Part shown: positions 11,601-23,640 of the stretch, piece by piece
Position numbering within the stretch: the first letter of the stretch is position 1
Layout: every line of letters starts with the position of its first letter
Origin: Amia ocellicauda
Taxonomy: Eukaryota > Chordata > Actinopteri > Amiiformes > Amiidae
NCBI RefSeq assembly: GCF_036373705.1
Contig: NC_089866.1
Span: 19,499,501-19,563,500, forward strand
Direction of reading: 5' to 3'
DNA: 64,000 nt
Notes under the pieces: generated by a model
The model's database searches: none
The model's input: only the letters and a program-made list of their open reading frames with translations
What the model was told of the DNA's origin: nothing
Translations under genes and position numbers: made by a program

Positions 11601-14600
11601 TGAACTCAATAAAGAGAAAATCCTTTTAGAATAATCTGCATGGTACATTTTCTATGGACCTATTTAATATAGATGGAAGTTCTTGCTCCGAATGAGTGGG
11701 CATGTTTTGATTTTATTCTGATTTATGGAGACTGCTGGAGGATAGCTGGTCCAGAAATTAACGGCTAGGGCTTATTTCCAGAAGCATCCTAGTTTTAGCC
11801 AATTGCTCTCTGTTTGGTACCCTTTACCAAAGTCATAACCTTCTTGTACTCTGTTTTTCATATCACACTTAAAACTCAATCATTTTGCATTAAAGCATCT
11901 ATGTACTGAAGAATTGTGAATAAAGGTTGTGTGTTTACTGAAGGAGATTGTTTTTTTTATTTTCCTTCCCATCTCCAGGACCGACAGCTGAAGATGAAAG
12001 AATTGGTGCTTTCCTCCCATGAGCGAGCGGTGAGGAACTGCCCCTGGACGGTGGGCCTTTGGAAGAGCTATCTCCTGGCGCTGGAGAGACATGGAGCCGA
12101 ACACCAGACTGTATCAGGTACTGTGCTGCCAACAGCTTGAGGGGAATTGCAGATAGAGAAATTTGTTGCAGAACATTAATGTTAACCAAAAACTTGTTTA
12201 CTTTTGTCAGCCTTGCCCGTTTCCTTTTCCAATCTGTGTAATTATACACACATACATCTGCTACAACCTTTGCATAAGCCAGGTTAGAGATAATCCCTTT
12301 CTAGGACATAAGTGCAGTCATACACACATACATATATATAAAATCGATAAGATCGTAAGAAAAATGTTTTGAAATGGGAGTGAAAAGTGTTTGTCTATAC
12401 ATTTATTTATATATTTTACCCCCTAGAAATCTTTGAGAAGGCCCTGAATGCTGGCTTTATTCAGGCAACGGATTATGTCGATATCTGGCAGGCTTACCTC
12501 GACTATTTAAGGAGGCGAGTGGATTTCAGCAAAGGTGAGATGATGGCCACATGGTTAGTGTATACAAATAGATTTCAGCGTTCTTGGATGGGATAAAGTT
12601 AGTCATGCTCTTCCAGTAACAAGCAGGCTTAACTTTCTGTATCTCTCTCATTAAGCTCCCAGTTTCTCATCCAAGACATGGACAAGTTCTCAGAGAATAA
12701 TTAAAAAGAATAATCATAAAAAAATAAGATCTGACAAATAGTCACAAGATCATCATTAATATTGAAAAGAAAAAAACAAAAAACTCACTTTTAACGTTGA
12801 TATATAATCCTGGTTTACATACACTGTAGAAGAAGGACTTTGGATTTTAAAGCAGAACCAACAACTTGTTTTCCTTTTGGTTTGTTTGGTTTGTGTGTAG
12901 AATCGAGCAGGGAGCTGGAGGAGCTACGCACAACTTTCACTCGGGCTCTGGACTACATGAAACAAGATGTGGAGGAGCGTGAGTGCCCCGTCTCATACCC
13001 CCGTTGTGTGTTGTCTGCGTGGAAACGTCACTGATGAACCTGAACTTGCTACATATGTTGTCCGTTTTATTTTATTTTGTGTCCTAATGACCGTGTTTTG
13101 CTTCTGTAGGCTTCAGTGAGAGTGGCGATCCATCCTGTACAATCATGCAGAACTGGGCCAGGATAGAGGTGAGCAGGCAGTTAATTTCCTTCTGTGTTTG
13201 TGTTAACAGTGTGCTGATTAATCACCAGAATTTCATTAATTAATGGGTTAGTCTCTGTATTCCATTGCATGTGTAATTGTGGTCAGCTGAAATGGTTAGC
13301 CTGAGTCTAAACTAGGTGCAATTTTACCATACAAATAGTCTGACACCAGTTAGTGCAAAGTCAATTCTGAAAGGCATCACGTGTGCTTTTCCATTGGTTG
13401 CAGGGTTATATATGCCTACGTTAATTTCAGTGTTTGTGCCAGCTTGTTTTATACGGTTAGTGAGATCTGTTAAAGGGGAGAAGTATTCAGGAGTACAGAA
13501 TAAAGCATCTTGGCCTTCCCAGTATTTCCTTGCTCTCTAACAAGTCTTTTGATGTTAAAGGCATATCTTATTTCTCACCAGGCATTGCACTGTAAGAATA
13601 TGCAGAAGGCCAGGGAACTGTGGGACAGCATCATGACAAAAGGGAATGCCAAATATGCCAACATGTGGCTGGAGTATTACAACCTGGAGAGGTATGTACA
13701 GCTCCCCCAGTGGAGGATCTGAATTCCAACTCTCCTGAGATTTCCTGAGCACGTGTGTGTGTATGTGTCAGTCATTGCCTTAGCTGGTGTTAGTGTTTAC
13801 CCCGGGTTGTTGCAAATGCAATAGGAAATTACATAGTTGTTGTTTTCCTGGAAATTTAGTTTTTGGAAAGTTGAAGGACAAGTTTCACACGGCTTACGCT
13901 GGTTTGTTATCTCAGTGAATCAGACCAGAACCTATTCAGGTCTTTATTGTTGGTGGGCTTCATGTGTGCTGACGTGCTTGGTGTGGGTGGCAGGTCATAC
14001 GGAGACCATCTGCACTGCAGGAAGGCTCTGCACCGCGCGGTCCAGTGCACCTCGGACTACCCAGAACACGTGTGTGAGGTCCTGCTCGCCTTCGAGAGGG
14101 TGGAGGGTGAGTCTGTCACAAACTCTGCATGAGAGTTGCCTGTTGTGTAGATTCCTCTTGCCTGTGTTTTGTTCCGAAAGCGCTATTTAATTAGTATTAC
14201 AACGCTATAAAGAGAAATAAGGGCTTTATTAAAATCTTTATAGTAATGGTGATAAAGACCTCTCTGTTATTTGCAATGGAAATGCTAGCAATCAGAACTC
14301 CTGCACAGTCTTCTGCATTCACACACTAAACTTTCATGTCCAATGATCTTATCACTGATCAACTCTCCTATTTGACTGCTTGTCTTCTTTAAGGTACCTT
14401 GGAGGACTGGGACACCGCTGTCCAGAAAACAGAAACCAAACTGAACCGAGTCAACGAGCAGAGAGCCAAAGTAAGTTATTTTCACTGAGGTGTTCATTTG
14501 CATGTCATGTGAAGCTAGAGTGTCAGTTCTGACCGCACAGAGGTAACTACTGTCTCCATCCACAGGTGGCTGAGAAAGAAGCTCTCCTGGCTAAACAGGA

Positions 14601-16573
14601 GGAGGAGAAGGCCGAGCAGAGGAGGAAGTCCAAAGCTGAGAAGAAATCGCAGAAGAAGACCCAGAAATCGGGCCGGACTGGAGAGAAGAGGAAAGCTGAG
14701 GAGGAGGAGGAGGAGGATGAGGATGAATGGGGAGAGGAGTCAGGTAGGTGGCCCATGGCACAATCAACAAGCAGGCAGGGCTGCTCAGCCTGAAGTACAC
14801 AATTCACCGTCTTCTCGTTGAGATTGTAATTAAGGTTTTGCTTTAGTAATGCCCTTAAATCATCAATCAAAACGGTATAATGGTGTTGAATAAATCTCTG
14901 CTCGTCTTGAAATGATTTCAGAACAGCCCATGAAGAAGCACAAAGGAGATGCTGGAGAAGAGGCCATGGAGACCGAGCCCGGTGTCTTCGGCCGGAAAGC
15001 GCCCTTCACTAAGACTGCAGAGCTACCAGCTGCTAGGAAAGCCCGCCTGGCCGCGGCAGCAGCTAAGCAGGCCCAGCAGGCCAGCCAAGACAAACGCAAC
15101 AACAACTTGAGCGTCTTCGTCAGCAACCTGGTCTTCAGTATGGAGGACCCAGAGAAGAAACTGAAGGACTTTTTCCAAAGCTGTGGCACCATCGAGGAGG
15201 TGCGCCCCATTTATAACACCAGGGGCATCTTCCGAGGGTACTGCTACGTGCAGTTCGAGGATCAGAAATCTGTCGCAGAGGCTCTGAAGCTCGACCGCCA
15301 AGAGATGGACGGCAGGCCCATGTTCGTCTCACCCTGCGTGGACAAAACCAAGAATCCGGATTTCAAGGTAATAAAAGAACCAGTTTTGTGCCATTCAGGA
15401 GATTATTTTATTTTAGTTAAAGCTGTGAGATTCCAAGCAGTTCAGTGAAAATAATTGCCAGGACCAATGTTTATTACCTTGAATGAAGATTGTATAGCAT
15501 AGAAGGCTGGAATGTTCTACTTTAGGAAATATAAACAGGGGATCCAACTCAACCAGCTTATAACACCCGTAATTAATAATCAGTTATTTATTTTTCTCTT
15601 CTCCAGGTTTTCAAATACAGCACCTCACTAGAGAAACACAAGATCTTCATCTCGGGTCTGCCCTTCTCCTGCACCAAGGAGCAGCTGCAGGAGCTGTGCA
15701 AAGACCACGGCTCCATCAAAGACATCCGCCTGGTCACCAACCGATCAGGGAAGCCCAAGGTGAGAGGGAATGCTACTCTGCTCAGAAATAACAAGAGAAA
15801 GGGGGATGGAGAATAAATATTCATTTAATTTAGTCTTTGATGTTTCAAGTCATGCCCCGTGGCTTTGTGTGCTTTGGACATCAGTGTCTGAGGTGTTTTT
15901 CTCTTTTCAGGGTCTGGCGTACGTGGAGTATGAGAACGAAGGGCAGGCCTCAGATGCGGTCCTGAAGATGGACGGGATCGTGTTTGAGGATCAGACCCTG
16001 AAGGTGGCCATCAGCAACCCTCCCCGGAGGAACGTGACAGACAAGCCAGAGTACAGCCGCTCCCTGGGCTCCATGATGCCACGCCAACTCTATGGAGCGT
16101 AAGTAGCCCACACTGGTGCTGACCCGTAATAAGACAACAGAGCAATTGTCTCTGAGCACAATGAAGTTTTTGTATTGCATGAAAATAGTCCTTTTTGCTG
16201 GTTACATAGAAAAGAAAGTGAAAATCATGACTTAAATTAAAGTCTTAGAGAATAGACTAGTTATTTTCCTATAAATGCTGCTGAACATGAATTCTGCATA
16301 GATTTCAGCTCCTCCAGAGAATCTAATTCATGAACAAAACCTGATCTGAATACCATTTGTCCTGTTGTGTTTTGTAGAAGAGGGAAGGGCCGCACACAAC
16401 TCTCCTTGCTCCCCCGGGCGTTACACCGGCAGCCAGCCTCGGACGTCAAGGCAGAGAACGGGACTCTGCGGGACCAGCCAGGGGCACCGGTCCCAGAGCA
16501 GCCAGCAGCATCGGGAGCACCGCCTAAATCTCTGTCCAACGCAGACTTTGCCAGATTGCTCATGAAGAAGTAA
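6613..16573 (+). CDS. sart3: SART3, U4/U6 snRNP recycling factor (Prp24-like), 19 coding exons
   Basis: SART3 is a nuclear RNA-binding protein that re-anneals U4 and U6 snRNAs and recruits the deubiquitinases USP15 and USP4. Exons: 6613-6867, 9079-9205, 9487-9591, 9751-9935, 10218-10323, 10944-11068, 11427-11582, 11979-12117, 12427-12534, 12901-12978, 13110-13168, 13582-13691, 13994-14106, 14394-14470, 14566-14743, 14922-15367, 15607-15759, 15911-16098, 16378-16573. All borders are GT-AG and the frame stays open for 967 codons; human is 963 aa. Domains: acidic N-terminus (about 26-85, Glu-rich); HAT/TPR-like repeats (about 90-580; e.g. IWLEYAQYSIGG, MWLEYYNLER); a Lys/Arg/Glu-rich basic stretch with nuclear localisation character (about 582-640); RRM1 (about 703-776, RNP2 VFVSNL, RNP1 RGYCYVQF); RRM2 (about 801-876, IFISGL and KGLAYVEY); and the conserved C-terminal SNADFARLLMKK tail that binds LSm proteins. 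It matches the vertebrate family exon by exon with no breaks. The N-terminal 85 residues diverge most; the ATG at 6613 has no earlier in-frame alternative that I favour over it. Confidence 0.97.
6868..9078 (+). other. SART3 intron 1 (2.2 kb)
   Basis: Longest SART3 intron. It contains the CT/AT microsatellite at 8589-8642 and AT-rich unique sequence. No gene or transposon is recognised. Confidence 0.7.
8589..8642. repeat. Compound (TC)n(TA)n microsatellite in SART3 intron 1
   Basis: About 16 CT units run directly into about 10 AT units. A local frame reading SLSLSL...YIYIYI is an artefact of the repeat. Confidence 0.95.
10324..10943 (+). other. SART3 intron 5
   Basis: 620 bases, beginning GTGAGTG then a T tract and ending TTCATTCAG. 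No internal feature is recognised. Confidence 0.6.
11350..11396. repeat. Perfect 19-bp inverted repeat in SART3 intron 6
   Basis: Arms at 11350-11368 and 11378-11396 are exact reverse complements (TCAAGGGAGTGAACAAGTG and its complement) around a 9-base loop, 30 bases before the exon 7 acceptor. It can fold into a stable hairpin in the pre-mRNA and covers part of the polypyrimidine/branch region. No homologous element is recognised. Confidence 0.85.
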
Positions 16574-19500
16574 ATGTGTGGACGTTCAGAGCAATGGGAA
16601 ATAACTGCAAAACTGCCTTTTTACGGAAGCCATTTTGTGTCCTTAAAATCAAAAACGAAAAACAAAAATAGAGAGAGAAATCATTGTAATTTTGCTGTAA
16701 ATATGTGAAGACCCCTGAAGCCAATTCTATGAAAGAAAGCCTTAAATAACCAGGGCTCCACTTGTTCTGAGATTGGGATGGGACTTTTTTTATGGGGATA
16801 GATAGTGTTTATTAGAGATTGGGAAGCCTGTAAATATTAGTCTATTTTGTATGGAAATGTGTTTGCAGATTTAATAATGCTCAGTTCAGTTTTCTTTTTA
16901 TACATAAATATATATATAAATATATTTCTCTGATACTTCCTGAGACATTTTATACTTTTTTCCCTTTTTAAGATTAGTTTTTGAAAGATTAATGCTTTGC
17001 GATGCTTAGAATTAAAACCTGTACCGATCTTCAAATAGTAGCGCCAAAAAAGTAATTCTATATTCTCCCCTCGCCCGTTTATATCCATGTAAGAACTGAG
17101 TTTTATTGAAGCTTTTAGTGTAGGACGCATTAATACATTTAAATAGGTCAGAGGAAGGCTACTAATCTCTAATTTACATTTCAACAAAAACAAAATAAGG
17201 TGAAAAACATGATTTACAGAAACGTGTAATCGGTATATGTGCTAACGACAACTCAGAGACATCACTTTGGGAGAGTGAAGACACAGACAACTATAGGCAG
17301 AAAACAAACGGATTTCACAATATAAAATATAGAAAAGGCTTGCTTCCTTTTAAACAGTCTGGAGGAAGTGCCAGGGAGAGAGGAGCATTTTAATGGACCT
17401 GCTGTATTCAACTACAGCTGTAGGAAACTTTCTTAATATTGTCTATTCAACCAGTTCTGTGCTTGCACCTTTAGTTTCAAACCCCTGGTAGGATTCCTGC
17501 ACAAGTAAGATGTCCCACACTAACCCCGGCCAAAAAAAAAGCATGACTCCTCAGCCAGTTAACTCCTGTAAGTTTTAATATGACCTTATTTTGTCTTTGC
17601 TAATTTAAAGCATACGCTGTTTATAGGTGGTTATGTTTCTTTTTAATTTTCATTGAAACCCAGTGTTCTAATTTAAAGTCTGGTGATGAGATCTCTCACA
17701 TTGAGGGCGTTTATTTAAAAAGAAAAATCAAGTTTTTGCTGTTTTCCCAGCAGAGGTTTGTTGATGACTAATTAATATTGCCGAGGTACAATCCCAGAAA
17801 GGGCCACATGGCAGATGAACGCTGTAAACACATGGAACGGAGCCTCCTGCCTCTACATGGTTTGTACAGCTTTCTGGGAGATTGAGCCAATATCGGGGGC
17901 AAACTGGGCTTTCTGAACACTTCTGCTTACTCTTGTTGAAATATATTGTCACTGGCTTCTTTTTACTAGGACTTTACCATATATTTCTAATACAATCCCT
18001 AGTAGTAAGAAGTTAGAAGCCTGGCACTGTCCAGTGACTGTGACAGATTCGGGAGAAGTTCAGGGACGGTGATAAGGTTGATTAAACTCCTCAGACTGAA
18101 TGGTCACTTAAATATCCATTCATTATTGCCCGTGGAAGGGACTTATCTATGCAGCTGTTTATTGAAGGTCCATTCTTCACACACGTGTGTTTTAACGGAA
18201 TACAAATGTACAGAGTGTTAAATATAATGGAAGAAAAACATCAATGGCTATGACAACCATGATACAATAATGGTTTTGACATGAGATATAACAATCAGTT
18301 GAATACAAATGGAGTAGCTCCCATGAATGTCACAGTCTCGTTTGAGATGGTAGTATCAATCTCTCTCCCAGAAATCTATATACAAATGTATATAAATAAA
18401 GCCAATATATATTTTAACAAAGGAGAATGATGAAAAAGTGTTAAGAAATCTACTTTACCCTCCACAGGTATTTTCTTCTTGATAGAATACTATTCCACTA
18501 CTAGATTCACCAGCTAGCCTTTCCATTTAGTTTTATTGAATACTTTTAGAAACTATTTTAGTCTGGTGTTCAGTGCTCACATCACCGATGGTTGGCCATA
18601 GTTTTGTATAGCATTTGTATGTTTTAAAACAAAACGACAAAAAAGATAAAATTAGCGATTGCTAGTGACATTTATCACCGCAGTGGCCTATTTTAGTAAA
18701 GAGAATACAAAAAGAAAAAAAATTAAAGCTTGTCTGTTTGATGTTCTGTATCAGTGGGTGGTATTCAAATTGTACTGATATTTGAAAATGTATTTCTTTT
18801 TTATGTTGTTAATATGTTGGTCCATGTGTTGAGTTGATCCGAGTGTTAGGAATTGTACTGGATATCTTGTTTGAAGCTACTTTTCCAAACCGTTTTGTTT
18901 TGATGTGCCAACTTGGCAGTTATACACGGACCATTGTTTTCCCCTAGTAACTATCTTTTTGACTGGTTTTAACGGTTGCCAGAACTTTGTTCTGTTTGTT
19001 TTTGTTTCTGGAATATAAACCCAGTCCATTATCTCTTCTTGTAATTGAATTTCTGTGATGTTTCAGGCCTAAAAAATATGCTACATTAAAAGCAATTAAA
19101 TATTACATTTTTTATAGTTTGTTTGTATTGCACCCTGCTTTTGCCCAGCCAGACTCCTTGCCATTATATTTTTATTGTGCTTCCCTGTAGTACCGTTCAC
19201 TTCTGTAGTCAACTGCATTTAAAATCATTGATGCCAATCTGTTAAAATATGAAATGACAAGGTTAGAGATAATTCAACTCAAATACAAGTCATTGTGGTT
19301 ATGCAATAGGTGGGCAGGGCCAATGTATACCTAGAGTATATTATTATTATTAAATAATTAAGGAGATGATAGCCTAACAAGCAAGACACTAGAGATGTGG
19401 TGTATGTATAATAAAATAGTTTTATTTTGTAATAAAATAAATTAATGGACATAGCTTTTAAAATAATGAAAGTGCATGTTAGTGTTAGTCACACCAGGAA

Positions 19501-20859
19501 ATGGAAACTAGAACAAACACTTTTTTTCAATACAGGTGGCAAAGCAAATCCCAAGAGGTTCACTGACCTAGGCTTCTGCACACCTGCAACAACAGATGAA
19601 CAGAGACATGTTCCATGGTTTCTCATTTCAAAAGCCACAATTATTAAACCCTATTTATAATTATCTTGACATTAGACATGCTGAATTAGTTACTCATTCC
19701 TCAATGGGTATTTAATCTTAAACTAACCCTGTGATCATGACCCAGTCAAGTGGTCACAGACTCGTGAAATGTGTACTTGGACACTTGAAGCAAACGCGTT
19801 CCCTGTTTTTAACAGGACAGAGGTTGTGTTATATCAGCTGTACAACAAGAAAAACCTTGTTTCAAAAGGGGATACACTTTCGTAAGGCACTGCATGAAGA
19901 ACAGTAGGCCACCTGACATCGTAAATGCTCATATTGAGAATTGACATCAATGTTCACCTTGGTCAATGGGCCAGCATCAGATGCATTTTCAAAATTCTCA
20001 CACATTTGCCAACAAAACTCAATACGTAAGCCTTTTCTGGGTAACCAAGTATAGGTCTACTTATGGCACCAAGCGAAGGCATTTGCAAATCTTCAAATAA
20101 ATTAGTTGATCATCATTACTTACACAATACTGTCTAGAATTAATAATGTATGCTACTTCTAAGATCTCAGGAGTGTGACCATCATGCAAAATAAACTGAA
20201 TCCCTACATAGATTCACCACAATGTGTGATTGTCTAATCAGGGATTTAGCCTATGTGCCGAGACTGCCATGAGAAAAATCAGCAGACTGTCAATTAAAAT
20301 ACTTATTCTAAACAGAAGTCTGTAACTATTTCAAGAAGCTCACAGCAATCTCGTATTACTCCTTCAATAAGGGTGGTCCAGTAGAACTCTTCTTGTTAGG
20401 CTGTTTAGCCTGCAATCACAGTACCTACATACTCAAGTAACACAATTCACATTACAGCACTTATTGAATATAAAAATGATTCCCTATATACAGATACATT
20501 TTATCTAGTTTTGGTTGTTATCAAAAAAAAAAAAAAAATGGTGTAAATAGACCATAAATAATACAGATCAAAGGGTTTTACGAATTACTCTGCATGTAGC
20601 TTATATTTAGAAATTCCCACATGAATGGTAATTTTCACACAGATGCATAGCCTGGCAATCCAACTAGAAGAGGAAAAAATATATATTTTGGCAATTTATG
20701 GATATTATATACAAATAAATATATATATATATTTGGAAAATGGAAAATAAGTTATCTGCATTCTGCCATCAAGACAAATCCTTCTGCACAGACAAATAAG
20801 TGGGAACACATAACATGATTCAACAGGCTTCACAGGTCGGTGTTTTGGGTGTGTCCGGG
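16574..20859. other. Facing 3' UTRs and spacer between SART3 (+) and FICD (-)
   Basis: 4.3 kb without coding sequence between two convergent genes. Poly(A) signals on the plus strand include AATAAA at 18395-18400 and 19410-19415; the second has a minus-strand AATAAA 6 bases away at 19421-19426, so the two transcripts may end against each other there. AT-rich UTR-like sequence continues on both sides, with a poly(A) tract at 20523-20538 and an AT run at about 20717-20733. Where each UTR stops is inference. Confidence 0.45.
19410..19426. terminator. Back-to-back polyadenylation signals (SART3 + / FICD -)
   Basis: Plus-strand AATAAA at 19410-19415 and minus-strand AATAAA (TTTATT on plus) at 19421-19426. 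If used, 3' UTRs would be about 2.8 kb for SART3 and 1.4 kb for FICD. Other hexamers exist, so use is unproven. Confidence 0.35.
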
Positions 20860-22855
20860 TCAGTTCCGCACCGGGATGGTGTGCTTGCAGTCGGTGCAGG
20901 GCTTGTGACTGGCCTCGGGCAGGCCCACCGCGTGCTCGGTGGTGGCGATGAGCAGCGTGTCCAGGGTGATCTCCGTGCACTTGGCGATGAAGCGGATGAA
21001 GGGCCGCACGTCGCCCTCGTTGGCCATGTCCAGGGTGTTGTAGTACTCGGCCCTCTGCTCCTTGCGGATGGTGATGGGCGGATACCTGGCCTGCATGAGG
21101 ATGAGGTTCATCAGCAGGCGGGAGGTGCGCCCGTTCCCGTCCACAAAAGGGTGGATGTACACCAGCTTGTAGTGCGCCAGCGCGGCAAACTCCACGGGGT
21201 GCAGATTCATGGCCTCCTCAGAGTTCAGCCACTGCACCAGCTCCTGCATGTGTTTGTCCAAGTCCTGGGGGTGCGGGGGGATGTGATGCCCCACGAATAC
21301 CTGGTTGGTCCTCAATCTGCCGCCTTCTACAGGATCCACGTGGCCCAGAACCCGCCGGTGGATCTCCAGGATGTCGGAGGTGGTGACGGAGCCGATGCGG
21401 GACAGCAGGGTGGTGTTGATGTACTTCATGGCGGCGTCCACTCCGATCACCTCGTTCTGCTCCAGCAGGCTCTTCCCGGGCACGGCGTACCGTGTCTCGA
21501 TGATGTGCCGGATCTCAGACAGGGTGAGCGTGTTGCCCTCGATGGCCACAGTGTGGTAGATGTGGTGGTAGTAGGTCTCCTCCATCACCCTGCGCAGGGC
21601 CGAGTTGCCCTTGGGGATGGACATCAGTTTGCGCACCTTGCTGTCAATGATGCTGAAGTGACGCTGGTCAATCTCTTCTACCAGGGGCAAGGTGCGGTCT
21701 CGGTTGACCAGAGCCTTCTCGTTGCAGGGGGAAATGGTCAGGGCCTTAGAGTAGAGGTGATCAGCCTGGATGACGTCCTTCTCCTCTTCTAGGATGGTCC
21801 CCAGCTCAGTCAGAGCATCCACGAAGTCGGGGTCCATATTGAGTGCGTGCTGTAACAGTTTGTGTGCTTTCTCCCTCTTTCCCTGTCTCTTCATCTCCTG
21901 CGCCTGCTGGAGAGCCGCCTTGGCTTCCAATTGGACCTCTAGAATAGAAAAATAGTAGTAACAATCCTGTAATTGTGTCATTGTCAGTGCTCACAACAAG
22001 GGCATCAATTGTGTTTCTTGTGATTTAAGCAACCATGAAACTGTCAATCACGTCAAACGTCAAACATCTGTGATGCCTGGTGGCTGTGGGCCAAAACATG
22101 AGATAACCATTTTTTGCATTATATCATAGAAATCCAATGTTTCTCTTGCTCTCCAGTCCTTTAAAAGCGACCTTCAACAATTACATAATGGAACAAAATA
22201 TCCAAGTACCTCAGTTACAAAGAAATCACTCTGAACCAATCCAAAGGCGTCAAAACCTTGCAGTGGTTTCTGTTCCAGGTGAATTGTTTACAGAGGTGAT
22301 TACACATTCAAAGCTGATAAGATCTGTCCTGTATGAGAAACACTTCCTTCTACTGGGCTCTTAATTCTATGCATTAAGTGTTTAAACTGTAAATGTGGTA
22401 TAGGTTTGCCCAAAGCAACCAACTAAATCAGTCTCTTTCTGTCTCGGCTTAGCACTTTGTTCGTATTCTGCTCAGTTTGGAACATAAAGGCAAGGATCTT
22501 GTCTCAATCACTTGCTTGTAACTCCCTGGACTGACCTGCCACACTGGTAGCACTAGGTGTATATAGTGATCAAAACATCGATCTGACCTGCATTGGGCTT
22601 GGGCCTGAAAGGCAACACGTCCAGTGCCGTGTAGGGGACGGTGAGGCTCGTGGAGTGCACCGTAGTCCGCAGATCATTCCCCCACAGGTAGCACCGCAGC
22701 AGTGCCAGGCCCTTCAGCGTGGCACGGCAGTGCTCCTCCACTCCCACCAGAGGCAGCAGCAGCGCCAGCAGTGAGCCCACCAACAGGCACAGCACAGGGG
22801 TCCAGCTACACAACGCCCTGCTGCTGCTGCCATAACGCACCACCGCAGCCGCCAT
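20860..22855 (-). CDS. ficd: FICD, ER-resident Fic AMPylase/deAMPylase of BiP, 2 coding exons
   Basis: FICD (HYPE) is a type II ER membrane enzyme that AMPylates HSPA5/BiP when unfolded-protein load is low and removes AMP when it rises. Coding exons on the minus strand: 22588-22855 and 20860-21938; the joined frame gives 448 aa (human 458). Seen in order: cytosolic N-terminus, signal-anchor helix (about 18-39, ending [13 protein letters not shown]), TPR motifs (about 90-160, [14 protein letters not shown]... and [12 protein letters not shown]), the inhibitory-helix motif TVAIEGN with the regulatory Glu at 223 (human E234), and the Fic core [12 protein letters not shown] with catalytic His 352 (human H363). 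Both key residues differ from the human numbering by 11, which supports the model. The region between anchor and TPR differs from human and is shorter. The ATG at 22855 gives MAAAVVRYG; exon 2 itself starts at about 22931 and a 5' UTR exon probably ends at 23546. The gene looks intact. Confidence 0.96.
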
Positions 22856-23640
22856 CACGTCCAGCCTTGACCTCTCCCTGGCAGCTCGCTCGCCATTTCC
22901 GTCTCCCTTCTGAGAGGGCAGTGTGGGGCCCCTGGAAGACAATATATGGGTGTTGAATTTAAGGATCCCTAAGGACATGGCATTCATATGTTAAGGGCTA
23001 TACAAGTATAAATATGACATTCCCCCATAAAAACTTGGTTTTAGATTTTGCATATGCTATAATTATCAAGTGAAAGCCTTTCACTTGATAATTATATCAT
23101 ATGTAAAATCTAAAACCAAGCTTTTTATGTGGGAATGTCATATGTATAAACTGTTTCATAACACACTTTACAACCACAAATAGTTAATGGTATTAACCGA
23201 ATTACTCGTAGAAACCCTACCCTGAACTTTGGCGTAGCACACAATTCATTTTGAAGCTTATCTAAAGACAGGCAGATACAACTAAATGGTAACAGCAATT
23301 CCTTTTCACTTTTTGGAGATCACTTCAAATAGCAAAACTAAATAAAGTGGGATTTTACTGGTGTCATAAACAACTACCACCAAATATAACGACAACAGAT
23401 GAAAACAATACTGTGTTACATCAGAAGCAAGTGAATCGTGGCGCAAGCAATACATAGCAATACATAGCAAGCACCGGTAGCGTTGCCTCCTGGCCATTTA
23501 ACTGATGCAATCCTGAGAGAGAGGTGTCTGTAATGAACGACTTACCTGAATCACAGCTGCTTAGCTACTCTGGAAAATAAAATCTTAATAATCACTATAA
23601 AAGCAGTATTGTAATCCCGAGTCTGTTACTTCTTTACACA
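22856..23640 (-). other. FICD 5' UTR and intron 1
   Basis: On the minus strand an acceptor (CTTCCAG) at about 22932 starts the coding exon, and a donor (TTCAG then GTAAGT) places the end of a non-coding exon 1 at 23546. The 0.6-kb intron between them holds the large hairpin at 23013-23143 and a short tandem duplication (CAATACATAG twice) near 23449-23470. The exon 1 start is not determined; it is presumably around 23600-23700. Confidence 0.55.
23013..23143. repeat. Near-perfect 65-bp inverted repeat in FICD intron 1
   Basis: The two arms, about 23013-23076 and 23078-23143, are reverse complements with only a few mismatches and essentially no spacer: left arm TATGACATTC...TATCAAGTGAAAG, right arm CTTTCACTTGATA...GAATGTCATA. 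The structure resembles a foldback MITE or an inverted duplication. No coding capacity. Confidence 0.9.

Noticed and set aside
14547..14870. Minus-strand frame with poly-Ser over SART3 exon 15
   Set aside because: It is the complement of the Glu/Asp-rich coding stretch and has no independent support.
20800..21792. 330-codon open frame on the plus strand, antisense to FICD exon 3
   Set aside because: It is the complement of a GC-rich, highly conserved FICD exon. The translation is Val/Gly/His/Leu-rich with no domain, and codon constraint on the other strand explains the openness.
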